In this document: positions 20,424 to 34,855 of the stretch, piece after piece
Layout of the letters: the number at the start of each line of letters is the position of its first letter
How positions within the stretch are numbered: the stretch's first letter is position 1
DNA from: Corynebacterium breve
Lineage (GTDB): Bacteria > Actinomycetota > Actinomycetes > Mycobacteriales > Mycobacteriaceae
Length of the DNA: 64,000 bases
Direction: 5' to 3'
Assembly: GCF_030252165.1 (NCBI RefSeq)
Contig: NZ_CP126969.1
Coordinates: 1,860,001-1,924,000 of the forward strand
The notes under the pieces: model-generated
The model's input: only the letters and a program-made list of their open reading frames with translations
What the model was told of the DNA's origin: nothing
Databases searched by the model: none
Translations under genes and position numbers: made by a program

Positions 20424-22979
20424 TTAGTCAGCAATCGCGTCCAGTGGCGGAGTTTTGGCTGCGCGACGCGCCGGCCACAGCGCCGCGAGTACTCCGATTG
20501 CCACCGAACCAATCAGCATTATGACCAATAGGGTCCATGGAATCGTGATGGTTTCAAGGCCAGAATCGCCTAGGACGGTGAGGAAGGCCCACCCCAAGCC
20601 GAGCCCGATTGCCATGCCGATGACGGTACCGAATACCGCGATCTGGACGGATTCAAGGATAATCATCGTCTGGATCTGCCTGCGCTGAGTTCCTACTGCC
20701 CGTAGCATGCCGATTTCTTGGCGTCGCTCAATCACCGAAAGGGTCAGGGTGTTGACGATGCCTAGGATCGCGATGACGATTGCTAACGCTAGCAGCGCAT
20801 ACAGAATCGACAGCATTTGGTCGACCGCTACTGACGCCAAGCCGGACATTTCCTCGGTGCTGCGTACCTGCACCACGATGAAATCCTTCACCGCAGCCTC
20901 GAGGTTTGCGCGCAAAGTATCGTCGTCGACGCTGCCGTCATTGTTCACTCCGACCATCATGATCGACGACATTTGCGGCCGCACTAGTTCCTGAACTGCA
21001 TCGTAGGACACCAGGTAGCTCGGAAATACCGGAGATTCGGTGAAGATGCCGCCAACGGTGAGCTGCAATGTTTCCGTGCTCACTGCGGGGGCGGAAAGCT
21101 CTACGGTGTCGCCCACGTTCCAGCCTTGGGCATCTGCCACTCCACGCGGAGCAATGATTGTGTTGCCTGTGAGGTCCGCCGTGCCTTCTTCGACTTCTAG
21201 GGCAATCAGTTGGCTCGGGTCCCCGCTCATCACGTCTGTGGTGCTGTGGGGTCCAGCTTGGTAGGCAAATTGTCCATTGACAGCCACTGGGGCCTGTGCG
21301 TAAAACACGACGTTGTCCACGCCACTGGTCCCGCGGATTGCTTCCGGCACGTCGTTGGGCACAGGGAACCCGCCGGAATCAGGGCCAGATAGAACATAAT
21401 CGGCGCTGATGTCGTTTTCTACGAGACTGGAGATCGAGGCTTTTGTCGTCGCGCCGAACATGCCGATCGCGGTGACCAAAGCGATGCCCAATGTCAACGC
21501 GAAAGCTGTGGCTGAAGTGCGCCGTGGATTGCGCTTGGAGTTGGTCGCAGCCAATCGGCCGACCGCGCGGAAAGGCAAACCGATTAGCGCACCAAACGTC
21601 GGCACCAGCGGCAGCGAGAGCGCAGGACCCGCGAGGAAAACGCCAATAACTACCGCGACAGTAGCCACACCAATGAGTGAAGCGCGGTTCCCAGTCGAAC
21701 CGTCTTCCCAGAACATCGCCCCGGCGGTCAGTGCTACGCCGACTGCGATGAGCACGATGCCGAAGATGGTGCGCTTTTTCAACGGCTGCGGCGATGAAGA
21801 TTCGGTCGATCGCATAGCCTCAACGGGCTCGACTTGGCCAGCACGGCGCGCAGGGGTCCAAGCCGAAATCACTGTGACAAGAGTGCCTACCACCATCGGC
21901 ACAGCAACCGCGCTAGTGGATAATCCCAACCCGGAATCAGGCAGTGGGGTTCCGAAAGCGGCGAGCAGCATTTTGATGCCGGCCACAAGTCCCACACCAG
22001 CAGCCACGCCGAGCGCTGAGCCAATCAAGCCCACGATGATGGATTCCCCCACCACCGAACGCGTAATCTGGCCTTTCGCAGCACCCAGTGCACGCAACAG
22101 AGCAAATTCTTTGGATCGCTGCGCAACGATCATCGAGAATGTATTCGCGATCAAGAACGTTCCCACCAGCAAGCCAACGAGGCCGAACGCAATCAAGAAG
22201 TAGTTGACAAAACTCAGCGCCTCTTCGATGGATTTCGAAGCATCGTCGGCTAGCTTTTGGCCAGTTTCCACGCGCATATCGGGGTAGGCCTGTGACAAAT
22301 GCGTCACCAGCTCTTCCGCCTCGGTGCCCTCCGCGGCAGCAACCGACAACGACGGTAAGAAAATTCCGTCGGTAAACGCTTCGATGTAGTCCGGCTCAGC
22401 CATGCGTAAATTCAGCGAGCTGCCTTGGTCCAGGTCATCGTCGTAAAGCCCGACAACAGTGGCCTCGCGTTGCGTCGCCGGATCAACGATGATGATGCGC
22501 TGGCCAACACTGAGATCAAACTTGTCTGCGGCCTTCTTGTTCGCAATAACCTCTTCAGGGCCGGCTGGAGCGCTGCCTTCAACCAACTCGACAGCCTTAC
22601 CGACGACCGCGTCACCGGAATAATACGTTGTCACCGTCGAAGCGCCACCGCCGGTTTGGAAAGCTTCGCGGTCCTCGTTGGCCACAACGACCGTGGTCGA
22701 CCCAGCAATGTTGACATTTGCAACCTCGGGATCGGCAATCACTTGGTCGACAACATCGCGGGGCACTCCCGGATTGCCCTGTCCAGGCTCCACCACGACA
22801 TCGACGCCCTTGTACGCATTGTTTACGGCCGAGTCGAAAGTGTTCGACAAGGAATTTGTAAACATGAACGAGCCGGCGATAAACGCCGTGCCCAACACCA
22901 CGGCGAGGACGGTCAATGCCAGGCGAAGCTTATGTGCCGCAATATTTCTCAGCGACACCTTTCGCATCGTAGAAGCCAT
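20424..22979 (-). CDS. ABC transporter permease, MacB/FtsX type (system 1)
   Basis: This 851-residue permease has two FtsX-type repeats. A first helix at about residues 18-40 follows the MRKVSLRNIAAHKLRLALT start. A large extracytoplasmic domain, three helices with the FSMIVAQRSKEFALLRALGA motif, a second large outside domain, and a C-terminal three-helix block with LSVIERRQEIGMLRAVGTQ follow. The substrate is unknown; such systems export lipids, peptides or antimicrobials, or act as sensors. Its ATG overlaps the stop of its ATPase gene (TAATG). It is a paralogue of the permease at 23836-26379, with the same length and layout. Confidence 0.87.
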   Translation of the reverse strand: MASTMRKVSLRNIAAHKLRLALTVLAVVLGTAFIAGSFMFTNSLSNTFDSAVNNAYKGVDVVVEPGQGNPGVPRDVVDQVIADPEVANVNIAGSTTVVVANEDREAFQTGGGASTVTTYYSGDAVVGKAVELVEGSAPAGPEEVIANKKAADKFDLSVGQRIIIVDPATQREATVVGLYDDDLDQGSSLNLRMAEPDYIEAFTDGIFLPSLSVAAAEGTEAEELVTHLSQAYPDMRVETGQKLADDASKSIEEALSFVNYFLIAFGLVGLLVGTFLIANTFSMIVAQRSKEFALLRALGAAKGQITRSVVGESIIVGLIGSALGVAAGVGLVAGIKMLLAAFGTPLPDSGLGLSTSAVAVPMVVGTLVTVISAWTPARRAGQVEPVEAMRSTESSSPQPLKKRTIFGIVLIAVGVALTAGAMFWEDGSTGNRASLIGVATVAVVIGVFLAGPALSLPLVPTFGALIGLPFRAVGRLAATNSKRNPRRTSATAFALTLGIALVTAIGMFGATTKASISSLVENDISADYVLSGPDSGGFPVPNDVPEAIRGTSGVDNVVFYAQAPVAVNGQFAYQAGPHSTTDVMSGDPSQLIALEVEEGTADLTGNTIIAPRGVADAQGWNVGDTVELSAPAVSTETLQLTVGGIFTESPVFPSYLVSYDAVQELVRPQMSSIMMVGVNNDGSVDDDTLRANLEAAVKDFIVVQVRSTEEMSGLASVAVDQMLSILYALLALAIVIAILGIVNTLTLSVIERRQEIGMLRAVGTQRRQIQTMIILESVQIAVFGTVIGMAIGLGLGWAFLTVLGDSGLETITIPWTLLVIMLIGSVAIGVLAALWPARRAAKTPPLDAIAD

Positions 22980-23737
22980 TACTGATCGAATCCCGCCATC
23001 AAGGCCAAGATGGAGTCAATGGTTGGATCACGAAGCTCGCTTACGATTTGACCATCGGCAAGGAAAATCACGCGGTCGGCATAAGACGCGGCACGCGCAT
23101 CATGGGTCACGATGACCACGGTCTGGTCGTCGTAATCGACAGCATGACGCAAGATATCAAGCACCTCACGCGACGAGTTTGAATCAAGGTTACCCGTGGG
23201 CTCGTCGCCAAAGATGATCTCGGGTCGGGAAACTAGCGCTCGGGCACAGGCCACACGCTGCTGCTGTCCACCCGACAACTCCGCCGGACGGTGATTCAAA
23301 CGGCGAGTCAAGCCAAGGCGATACGTGATCTCGTTAAACCACTTCTGGTCAATCTTTTGACCAGCAATATCTGAAGGGAGAGTAATGTTTTCCGCCGCCG
23401 TCAAAGTAGGCACCAGGTTAAAAGACTGGAAGATGAAGCCAAGGCGGTCGCGACGTAGTTTGGTCATCGCCTTGTCGTCGAGACGCGTCAAATCGGTATC
23501 GCCGATGAAAGCCGAGCCGGAAGTCGCCGAATCCAGCCCTGCCATCGTGTGCATAAGCGTCGACTTACCAGAGCCTGAGGGCCCCATGATCGCGGTGAAC
23601 TCGTTGCGTCCGAACTCAACAAACACATGATCAAGCGCAACAACCGCGGTCTCGCCTTCGCCGTACTGCTTGTACAAAGCAATAGCGCGCGCGGCGATGT
23701 CCTCAGGTTCGTCTTCTACGGCACGATGTCTCCCCAT
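22979..23737 (-). CDS. ABC transporter ATP-binding protein (system 1)
   Basis: This 252-residue MacB/LolD-type ATPase has Walker [11 protein letters not shown]-loop [10 protein letters not shown], signature [15 protein letters not shown], Walker [15 protein letters not shown] and switch His [14 protein letters not shown] place the start at the ATG 23735-23737, with GGGAG upstream; the longer reading frame back to 23803 lacks support. It overlaps the permease by one base. It closely resembles the ATPase at 26379-27143, down to the same C-terminal LMAGFDQ-type ending. Confidence 0.88.
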   Translation of the reverse strand: MGRHRAVEDEPEDIAARAIALYKQYGEGETAVVALDHVFVEFGRNEFTAIMGPSGSGKSTLMHTMAGLDSATSGSAFIGDTDLTRLDDKAMTKLRRDRLGFIFQSFNLVPTLTAAENITLPSDIAGQKIDQKWFNEITYRLGLTRRLNHRPAELSGGQQQRVACARALVSRPEIIFGDEPTGNLDSNSSREVLDILRHAVDYDDQTVVIVTHDARAASYADRVIFLADGQIVSELRDPTIDSILALMAGFDQ

Positions 23738-23835
23738 GATGGTGCAACTCCCTTGAACTATCTGTTTCGTACATGGTACTTTGCTCCTCCGACATTGGGA
23801 CATTCACCGGGGAGGACTACCCCCTGCCTGGCCTT

Positions 23836-26379
23836 TTACTCGACAGCTGCAAGCGGGTGCGTCCTCGCGGCCTTCTGTGCCGGGGCGATAGCGGCGATCA
23901 TGCCTACAACCAGGGCACCGGCAACGAGTATGGCCAACTGTCCCCAAGGGATCAACAGGCGGTCGAGGCCATCGTCGCTAAGCACGCTGACGAATACATA
24001 ACCCAACCACACGCCTAGTCCTGTGCCGGCGAACGCTCCAAGCAATGCGATGCCTGCAGACTCCAGCGTGATCATCCGGCGCATCTGACCCCTTTGCATG
24101 CCCACGGCTCGCAGCATGCCGAACTCGTGGCGGCGCTCCGTGATCGATAGAGCCAGCGTGTTGATAATTCCTAGCACCGCAATGATTACCGAAAGGGCAA
24201 GCAATGCATACACGATTGCAAGCAAGCCGTTGACTTGCGTCGCACCACCCTCGCGGAACTCTGCGCGGTCCATGACCTGCAGCACTTCATAAGGCGAGAC
24301 GGTGTCTTTGAGCTTGTTCAGGGCCGCCTGAGTGTCCACGCCGTCGTTGAAAGTGACGTAGGTTTGCTGCCGCATCCACATGGACTCTTCGGGGACTAAT
24401 TCGCGGACCGTAGCCGCCGAAACCGACATGCTGGTGTATGTGCTTTCGTCGTCCCAGGTCACTACCAATGGAACGCTAATCGGCTCGGGGTGCATCGGCG
24501 ATTCCGCTTGGACCATGTCGCCGATTTTCACGCCCTGCTCTTCCGCGTAGCTAGTGCGCATGCCAACACCTGGTTTCGCAGCAAGATCCTCAAACGATCC
24601 GCCCGTGACCTCGATAGCAAGAGCCACCGTAGGGTCGCTTTCTGCAACCGTGGTCACTTGATTAGTCCCGTCCGAAGTAGCGCCCTTGCCGTTTACCGTA
24701 ACGGGGGCCCAAGTCGTGGTCAGCGTGCCAGCGACTTCGTCCATCGCCTCGATGTCCTCTAGTGCCCCCTTCGGGTACTCCTGGTTAGGCATGTACCCGG
24801 TTGACACAACCGCATCCGCGATCAAGTACTGGTCGATGGCGCCGAAGACTGAGTTCTTCATGGTCGCGCCCAGGATTCCGACCGTGGACACGAGAGTTAC
24901 TCCCAGCATCAACGCAAACGCCGTCGAGGCGGTACGCCGTGGGTTGCGCGCGAGGTTCGTTCCAGCGAGAGTCACCACTGCGTTCTTCGTCGGAGGCGAC
25001 TTGCTAAATACTGCCCGAACGACCCAAGCCGACAACAGCCACCACCCCAGAACCAACCCGACTGCGCCCGCGCCCAGCAGGGACGCACGAACGGCGGTGG
25101 TGTCGTCGACAAGCAATGCTGCACTGGTCAAGGCGAGCCCTACGAGGAAGAGCAGAACACCGGTTAGCGAACGCGCTTTCAGCGGTTGAGCGGTAGATTG
25201 ATCGCCTGAGCGCATCGCTTCGACTGGGCGGATGGACCCTGCGCGACGGGCTGGTGCCCATGCTCCCCAGATAGTCACGCCCACACCAACCAGGATGGGA
25301 ATTACCGTCGATTTCCAGTCCAATCCGATACCGGCGTTAGGAAAGCCCAATCCACCCTGTTCAATGCCCCAAACGATTGCTGCAACCAGACCCATACCGA
25401 GCAGGATTCCGAAGAAGGATCCCACGAGCCCGATGATCGCTGCTTCCATCACCACTGAGCCGGTTAACTGCTTCCGCGAGAGGCCAAGTGCGCGCAGCAA
25501 GGCGAAATCCCTGGTGCGTTGCGCGACAATCATTGAGAACGTATTAGAGATGATAAATGTGCCCACCAGCAATGCAATGAGGCCGAACCCAAGCATTATG
25601 TAGGATACGAACGACAGTTGCTTCCGCAGCCCCTTCGATTCCTCCTTCATTGCGGCTTCGCCCGTGCGCACCTGGGTGTCGGGAAGCTTCGACTGCACTT
25701 GGGTGGCAAGCTCCTCCGCGGTTGTGCCCTCCGCAGCTTTCAAGCTAAACGACGATGCTGTATCCCCTACAGCAAATTCGCGCCAGTACTGGCTGGCAGG
25801 AATCTGGATGCCCGCCCAGTCGCCGACCGACATCCCCATTTCAGAAATCGCATCGATGGTGATCTCGCGACGACCTTCACGATCAATGATCTCGACCTTG
25901 TCTCCAACGCCAACTCCGTATTGTTCAGCCGTCGAAGAGTTCAGTGTTGCGTGGTTCGGCTGCGTCGGCTCATGCCCATCCACGATGCGTTCGTCCAAGA
26001 AGCCGACGCGTTCATTGGCACCCACGTAAGGAATCACCCACGCCCCGGCGCCGCCCGTCTGCACGGGCTCGTCATCGACAATCAAGACAATGCTTTGCTG
26101 GTCCAAGGCCTCAACTTTGGCGACTTCTTTCATCTGCTCCAGCTCCGGCAATATCTCACCTCGCACGAGCGGGACTGGCCCCTCGGAGCTCACAGTGACG
26201 TCGACCCCTTCGTAGCCCGCCTTCAATATTTCGTCGAACGCCTTGGACAGCGAAGCCGTCAAAATAAAGCCACCAGCAACGAAACTCGTCCCCAAGACCA
26301 CCGCGATCACCGACAGTATCAGTCGCGTGACATTCGATTTAATGTTCTTCCAACTAAGGAAAACGAGTATGTTGTCCAT
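23836..26379 (-). CDS. ABC transporter permease, MacB/FtsX type (system 2)
   Basis: This 847-residue paralogue of the system 1 permease has the same order: start-proximal helix (NIKSNVTRLILSVIAVVLGTSF), outside domain, FSMIVAQRTRDFALLRALGL, second outside domain, and C-terminal ALSITERRHEFGMLRAVGMQ with three helices. The ATG overlaps the stop of its own ATPase gene (TAATG). Order and spacing suggest the four genes form one unit, with system 2 read first. The substrate is not inferable. Confidence 0.87.
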   Translation of the reverse strand: MDNILVFLSWKNIKSNVTRLILSVIAVVLGTSFVAGGFILTASLSKAFDEILKAGYEGVDVTVSSEGPVPLVRGEILPELEQMKEVAKVEALDQQSIVLIVDDEPVQTGGAGAWVIPYVGANERVGFLDERIVDGHEPTQPNHATLNSSTAEQYGVGVGDKVEIIDREGRREITIDAISEMGMSVGDWAGIQIPASQYWREFAVGDTASSFSLKAAEGTTAEELATQVQSKLPDTQVRTGEAAMKEESKGLRKQLSFVSYIMLGFGLIALLVGTFIISNTFSMIVAQRTRDFALLRALGLSRKQLTGSVVMEAAIIGLVGSFFGILLGMGLVAAIVWGIEQGGLGFPNAGIGLDWKSTVIPILVGVGVTIWGAWAPARRAGSIRPVEAMRSGDQSTAQPLKARSLTGVLLFLVGLALTSAALLVDDTTAVRASLLGAGAVGLVLGWWLLSAWVVRAVFSKSPPTKNAVVTLAGTNLARNPRRTASTAFALMLGVTLVSTVGILGATMKNSVFGAIDQYLIADAVVSTGYMPNQEYPKGALEDIEAMDEVAGTLTTTWAPVTVNGKGATSDGTNQVTTVAESDPTVALAIEVTGGSFEDLAAKPGVGMRTSYAEEQGVKIGDMVQAESPMHPEPISVPLVVTWDDESTYTSMSVSAATVRELVPEESMWMRQQTYVTFNDGVDTQAALNKLKDTVSPYEVLQVMDRAEFREGGATQVNGLLAIVYALLALSVIIAVLGIINTLALSITERRHEFGMLRAVGMQRGQMRRMITLESAGIALLGAFAGTGLGVWLGYVFVSVLSDDGLDRLLIPWGQLAILVAGALVVGMIAAIAPAQKAARTHPLAAVE

Positions 26380-27143
26380 TACTGATCAAACCCCGCCATC
26401 ACAGCCAAAATGTCTTCTGTCGTTGGATCTGCAAGTTCGTGAACAAGTTTCCCGTCCGCCAGGAAAATGACCCGATCCGCATAGCTCGCGGCCATCGCGT
26501 CATGTGTCACGATGACAACTGTCTGTCCCATTTCATCCACAGAGTTGCGTAACAGAGTCAAAACCTCAGTCGATGCGTTCGAGTCCAAGTTGCCGGTCGG
26601 CTCGTCGCCAAAGATGACCTCAGGCTTGCCGACGATCGCCCGTGCACACGCCACGCGCTGCTGTTGACCGCCGGAGAGCTCAGCCGGACGGTGGTCCAAC
26701 CGATCAGCGATGCCAAACCGTCGAGTGACTTCGTCAAACCATGCGGCGTCAGTTGCCTCGCCAGCAATTCTTGCAGGCAAAGTGATGTTCTCCTCGGCGG
26801 TTAGTGTGGGCACCAAATTGAACGACTGGAAAATAAAACCGATTCGATCGCGTCGCAGAGCAGTCATCTCACCATCGTTGAGCTGCGACAAGTCAGTCGT
26901 GCCGAGATACGTTTGACCGCTGGTTGGTTCATCTAATCCGGCCATGCAATGCATCAAGGTCGACTTCCCCGAGCCGGACGGCCCCATGATCGCGGTGAAC
27001 TTACCCTCCTCCAAGTCAACAGTGACGCCGTCTAGCGCATGCACGGCGGTATTTCCTTCGCCGTATGTCTTGCGGAGGTCGATTGCACTGGCTGCAGCAC
27101 GGGAGTTTGATGATTCAGAGATTGGAGAGATAGAGGACGGCAT
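26379..27143 (-). CDS. ABC transporter ATP-binding protein (system 2)
   Basis: This 254-residue ATPase has Walker [35 protein letters not shown], Walker [14 protein letters not shown] and VTHDAMAASYADR. The ATG at 27141-27143 has AAAGGATCC upstream. It is the first gene of the four-gene export unit. About 180 bases upstream begins the repeated element at 27316-27473, which may regulate it. Confidence 0.88.
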   Translation of the reverse strand: MPSSISPISESSNSRAAASAIDLRKTYGEGNTAVHALDGVTVDLEEGKFTAIMGPSGSGKSTLMHCMAGLDEPTSGQTYLGTTDLSQLNDGEMTALRRDRIGFIFQSFNLVPTLTAEENITLPARIAGEATDAAWFDEVTRRFGIADRLDHRPAELSGGQQQRVACARAIVGKPEVIFGDEPTGNLDSNASTEVLTLLRNSVDEMGQTVVIVTHDAMAASYADRVIFLADGKLVHELADPTTEDILAVMAGFDQ

Positions 27144-27315
27144 GGCGGATCCTTTGCGGAGCAGAAGTGAGGTCACATTCGTTGAAACCTTCTACCTCAA
27201 TTGTCTCTAGAAGCGCACACTTTCCGCATCAGGTATCAACCTGATCTTCGTCTCAGTCCATCTACGGGAAAACCCTGAGGTGTGTGGGGGTGATGGTTCG
27301 TTGCGGTGATCGCAC

Positions 27316-27473
27316 CCGTACAACGGTGCCCGTTTCAGGTGGTGTCGGTACCCCGGCAGGTGGTAAAACGTGCATGACTGTTCAGACACCGTGCCCCCCT
27401 TTGACCGCTACCACCGTACAGTGGTGCCCGTTTCAGGTGGTGTCGGTACCCCGGCAGGTGGTAAAACGTGCAT
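27316..27473. repeat. two direct copies of a 60-bp element
   Basis: Copies at 27316-27375 and 27414-27473 differ at only two positions; the last 51 bases are identical. Each copy contains two CAGGTGGT octamers 21 bp apart, at 27336, 27357, 27434 and 27455, and begins CCGTACA. The period is 98 bp. The element lies between the rRNA operon terminator and the ABC export unit, in a gap with no gene (27144-27510). Its role is unknown; paired octamers two helical turns apart suggest a protein-binding site. Confidence 0.85.
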
Positions 27474-27510
27474 CATTGTTCACCACCACACCACCCGGGC
27501 ACCACGACAA

Positions 27511-27534
27511 GAAAAAGGAGGGCACATTCCCCCC
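27511..27534 (-). terminator. candidate terminator of the rRNA operon
   Basis: On the minus strand GGGGGG-AATGTG-CCCTCC forms a six-pair stem with one G-U, followed by TTTTTC. It lies about 105 bases past the 5S gene. The 27535-27639 stretch between them is C/A-rich on the plus strand and shows no gene. Confidence 0.6.
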
Positions 27535-27639
27535 ACACCCCCAAGCACCCACCACACACAGCAGGGGCGCTCACACGGGGTGTGGGAAGAACATACCCTC
27601 CACACACAAACACTATTCAATTATCCTATTTACATATAG

Positions 27640-27756
27640 GCCGGCGGTAACTTACTCTCCCACACCCTCCCAGGTGCAGTACCATCAGCGCGGGCGGGCT
27701 TAGCTTCCGGGTTCGGAATGGGACCGGGCGTTTCCCCGCCGCCATCAACCACCGAC
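27640..27756 (-). rRNA. rrf: 5S ribosomal RNA
   Basis: The minus strand reads GTCGGTGGT...GGAAACGCCCGG, then CCCATTCCGAACCCGGAAGC (loop C region) and GGGAGAGTAAG, and closes with ACCGCCGGC. The terminal nine bases at each end pair. The length of 117 is typical. Ends were set from the terminal stem and may be off by a few bases. Confidence 0.92.
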
Positions 27757-27880
27757 ACACCTAAAAACGGCACATCGATCAATCCAGCGAACAAGTGGAC
27801 CACACAACACACACCACACAACGCGGTGCATGCCATGCACATAATCATTTAGATGCGCCTGACACGTATTGTGTCAGACA

Positions 27881-27902
27881 CTGCACAGTGGACGCGAACA
27901 CC
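27881..27902 (-). other. 3' arm of the 23S rRNA processing stem
   Basis: This stretch is nearly perfectly complementary to the spacer segment at 31084-31105 once both are in the pre-rRNA: CTGCACAGTGGACGCGAACACC here versus CTGTATAGTGGACGCGAGCATC there, in opposite orientations. The two flank 23S and would form the RNase III stem. A small hairpin, TGACAC-N5-GTGTCA at 27860-27876, is adjacent. Confidence 0.7.
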
Positions 27903-27954
27903 AAACCTAATCAGTGATCAAACAATATTTTTTCGCTGCATCACCACACACAAA

Positions 27955-31024
<3,070 letters not shown>

Positions 31025-31083
31025 ACCACCAACAAACAGTCAATGGATGAACACAACAAACAAAAAACACAAAAAAGAATAAA

Positions 31084-31117
31084 GATGCTCGCGTCCACTA
31101 TACAGTTCTCACACAAC
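31084..31117 (-). promoter_or_regulatory. antitermination (boxA-like) and 23S processing arm in the 16S-23S spacer
   Basis: The minus strand reads GTTGTGTGAGAACTGTATAG then TGGACGCGAGCATC. The first half resembles the actinobacterial rRNA boxA/nut-type element, and also the leader element at 33298-33321. The second half pairs with 27881-27902. The rest of the 31025-31408 spacer holds no tRNA and is strongly C/A-rich on the plus strand. Confidence 0.7.
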
Positions 31118-31404
31118 ACAACCACCACACGGAAGCAACCACACAACACGATCACCCCACGACATGACAGTCACACACAAGGACAATGCTGCCCCAGACA
31201 CCCAACAGCGCACCAACATACCCCACACCACGACACAACACCGCAGCATGCACATTCATGGAAAGACATCTAACCCAGCATGCACCCGAACACACAACAA
31301 CGCGTATCGGTATGCCTCCACCCGGATTTTTAAAAAAACACAGCAGCAACACATCCGGTCACTTAACTGCCTTCACCAACAACTGTTGATGGAAAAAACA
31401 AACT

Positions 31405-32918
<1,514 letters not shown>

Positions 32919-33297
32919 TTTCAGAAGAAACATCAAGCAAAAAGCCCGAAAACCCAACCAAAACAACACTGACAAACAACAAAAAATATCATTCGCCAAT
33001 TGTCCAAAAAATTACAAAACAACACTGACCCCCATCCCTTGACGAGGAACAAAACAAAGGGCCAGCAAACAATCATCAACAAACTAAAAAGTCCATCAAC
33101 AAAAACAAAAATAAAATGTCTTCATTCACAAACCAGTCCGCAACAATCATGCATCTTGTACCGCTATCAAAAAACAACACGCACCCCACGAAAAAGCACG
33201 CATCACCGGCACACACCCACCACACAACCCCACAACAGGATCACGCAGCCGGCACACACAAAAGCCACACACCAATCCACAAACAAAAGTACATTGG

Positions 33298-33574
33298 CAC
33301 ACTATCGAGTTCTCACACAACATTGACACACCCACCACAATTAACCCACGGTTAACCTCACGGAAGGCAGCCCGCAACACCCCCAGCCCCACAAACACGC
33401 AGAACCAGAAACATCACAATTTTGATTGACCAGCGGTAGTTTTCCTGACCACCATCTCACCAGACCCGATACACTCGGTACATCTCGGCGGGGCGTTGTC
33501 GGTCTCGCTGACTCACATAAAGTTACACACAACCAACCAACAACACAAACCCCCAGGCCAAGGCACTAAAATGA
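33298..33574 (-). promoter_or_regulatory. rRNA operon leader and promoter region
   Basis: A boxA-like element, GTTGTGTGAGAACTCGATAG then TGTG on the minus strand, is at 33298-33321, about 380 bases before 16S. The stretch from there to murA must contain the rRNA promoters; I could not identify a convincing -35/-10 pair. No intrinsic terminator follows murA, so read-through from murA is possible. The 32919-33297 stretch is AC-rich leader without a gene. Confidence 0.5.
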
Positions 33575-34831
33575 CTAGTCAGTCAGTCGCACAATATTGG
33601 CACCCAAGGCGTTGAGTCGCTCAACAAACTTCGGGTAGCCGCGATCGATGTGATAGACATCGTGCACCGTGGTTTCACCGTCAGCAACAAGGCCGGCAAG
33701 GACTAGGCCAGCCCCCGCACGGATGTCGGAAGCCCAGACATCGGTCGAAGACAAGGTATCGACACCACGAAGCACAACATGGTGGCCGTCAACAGTTGCG
33801 TCGGCGCCGAGGCGCAGCATCTCGTCGACAAAGCGGAAGCGTGACTCGAAGACGTTCTCGGTGATCACGCTGACGCCGTCGGCGATGGTAGCGATCCCGA
33901 TTGCCATCGGCTGCAAATCAGTCGGGAAACCTGGGAACGGCAGGGTCTGGTAATCCACTGCCTTCGGCCGAGAGTTCATGCGCACTCGGAACCCTTGTTC
34001 GTAAGTTTCAACTTCGGCTCCCGCAATCTTGAGCTTTTCCAGCGCAAGATGCAGGTGACGTGGTGCGATCCCACCGACAGTAATGTCGCCTTGTGTCATA
34101 GCGGCTGCGTAGGCCCAGGTACCTGCCACAATGCGGTCGCCGATCACGGTGTGTGTGGTTGGTTCCAGCTTGGAAACGCCTTCAATAGTCAAGGTGGAGG
34201 TGCCGGCACCAGAAATGCGCGCACCCATGGAATTGAGCATGTCGCACAGGTCCATGATTTCGGGTTCGCGCGCAGCGTTATCCAAAGTAGTAGTGCCTTC
34301 AGCAAGGACGGCCGCTGCGAGAATGTTCTCGGTCGCTCCCACCGAAGGGAAGTCAAGGCTGATTTCAGCGCCAACAAGTTTGTCCGCACGGGCGACAACA
34401 GCGCCGTGCTCGATATGGGTGGTGGCGCCGAGTTTCTCCAGGCCGGATTGGTGCATGTCAAGAGGGCGAGAACCGATCGCGTCGCCCCCTGGCAGAGCAA
34501 CGATCGCTTCGCCGCAACGGGCGGTCAATGGCCCGAGCACTGCGACAGACGCACGGAACTGTCGCACAGCGTCAAAGTCGGCGCGAGAAGAAACGACGGC
34601 CGGGGTGTTGATGGTTACGGTTGGTCCGTCGATAGTGACAGAACAGCCCAAGCCCTCAAGCACGTCTTTCATCAGAGGGACATCGAGGATCTCTGGGCAG
34701 TTATTGAGAGTGGTCGTGCCCTCCGCGAGAAGGGACGCAGCCATCAACTTCAGGACACTGTTCTTAGCCCCATCGACTCTTACGGAGCCTTCGAGTCGGG
34801 CTCCACCTGTTACAAGGAAACGATCTTTCAC
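33575..34831 (-). CDS. murA: UDP-N-acetylglucosamine 1-carboxyvinyltransferase
   Basis: MurA transfers enolpyruvate from PEP to UDP-GlcNAc, the first committed peptidoglycan step. The 418 residues start at GTG 34829-34831 ([10 protein letters not shown]). The longer TTG start at 34849 has no ribosome-binding site. [16 protein letters not shown] gives the catalytic Lys-Asn. [17 protein letters not shown] leads to [15 protein letters not shown], which puts Asp at 117 where most bacteria have the fosfomycin-reactive Cys. The same Asp117 exchange in mycobacteria causes intrinsic fosfomycin resistance. It lies 24 bases downstream of ramA, probably co-transcribed, and just upstream of the rRNA operon. 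Confidence 0.95.
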   Translation of the reverse strand: MKDRFLVTGGARLEGSVRVDGAKNSVLKLMAASLLAEGTTTLNNCPEILDVPLMKDVLEGLGCSVTIDGPTVTINTPAVVSSRADFDAVRQFRASVAVLGPLTARCGEAIVALPGGDAIGSRPLDMHQSGLEKLGATTHIEHGAVVARADKLVGAEISLDFPSVGATENILAAAVLAEGTTTLDNAAREPEIMDLCDMLNSMGARISGAGTSTLTIEGVSKLEPTTHTVIGDRIVAGTWAYAAAMTQGDITVGGIAPRHLHLALEKLKIAGAEVETYEQGFRVRMNSRPKAVDYQTLPFPGFPTDLQPMAIGIATIADGVSVITENVFESRFRFVDEMLRLGADATVDGHHVVLRGVDTLSSTDVWASDIRAGAGLVLAGLVADGETTVHDVYHIDRGYPKFVERLNALGANIVRLTD

Positions 34832-34855
34832 ATTCCCCAGGGTACCCAACTTGGA

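Noticed and set aside
27316-27473. CRISPR-like repeat
   Set aside because: There are only two copies, each too long (60 bp), with one 38-bp gap and no cas genes nearby.
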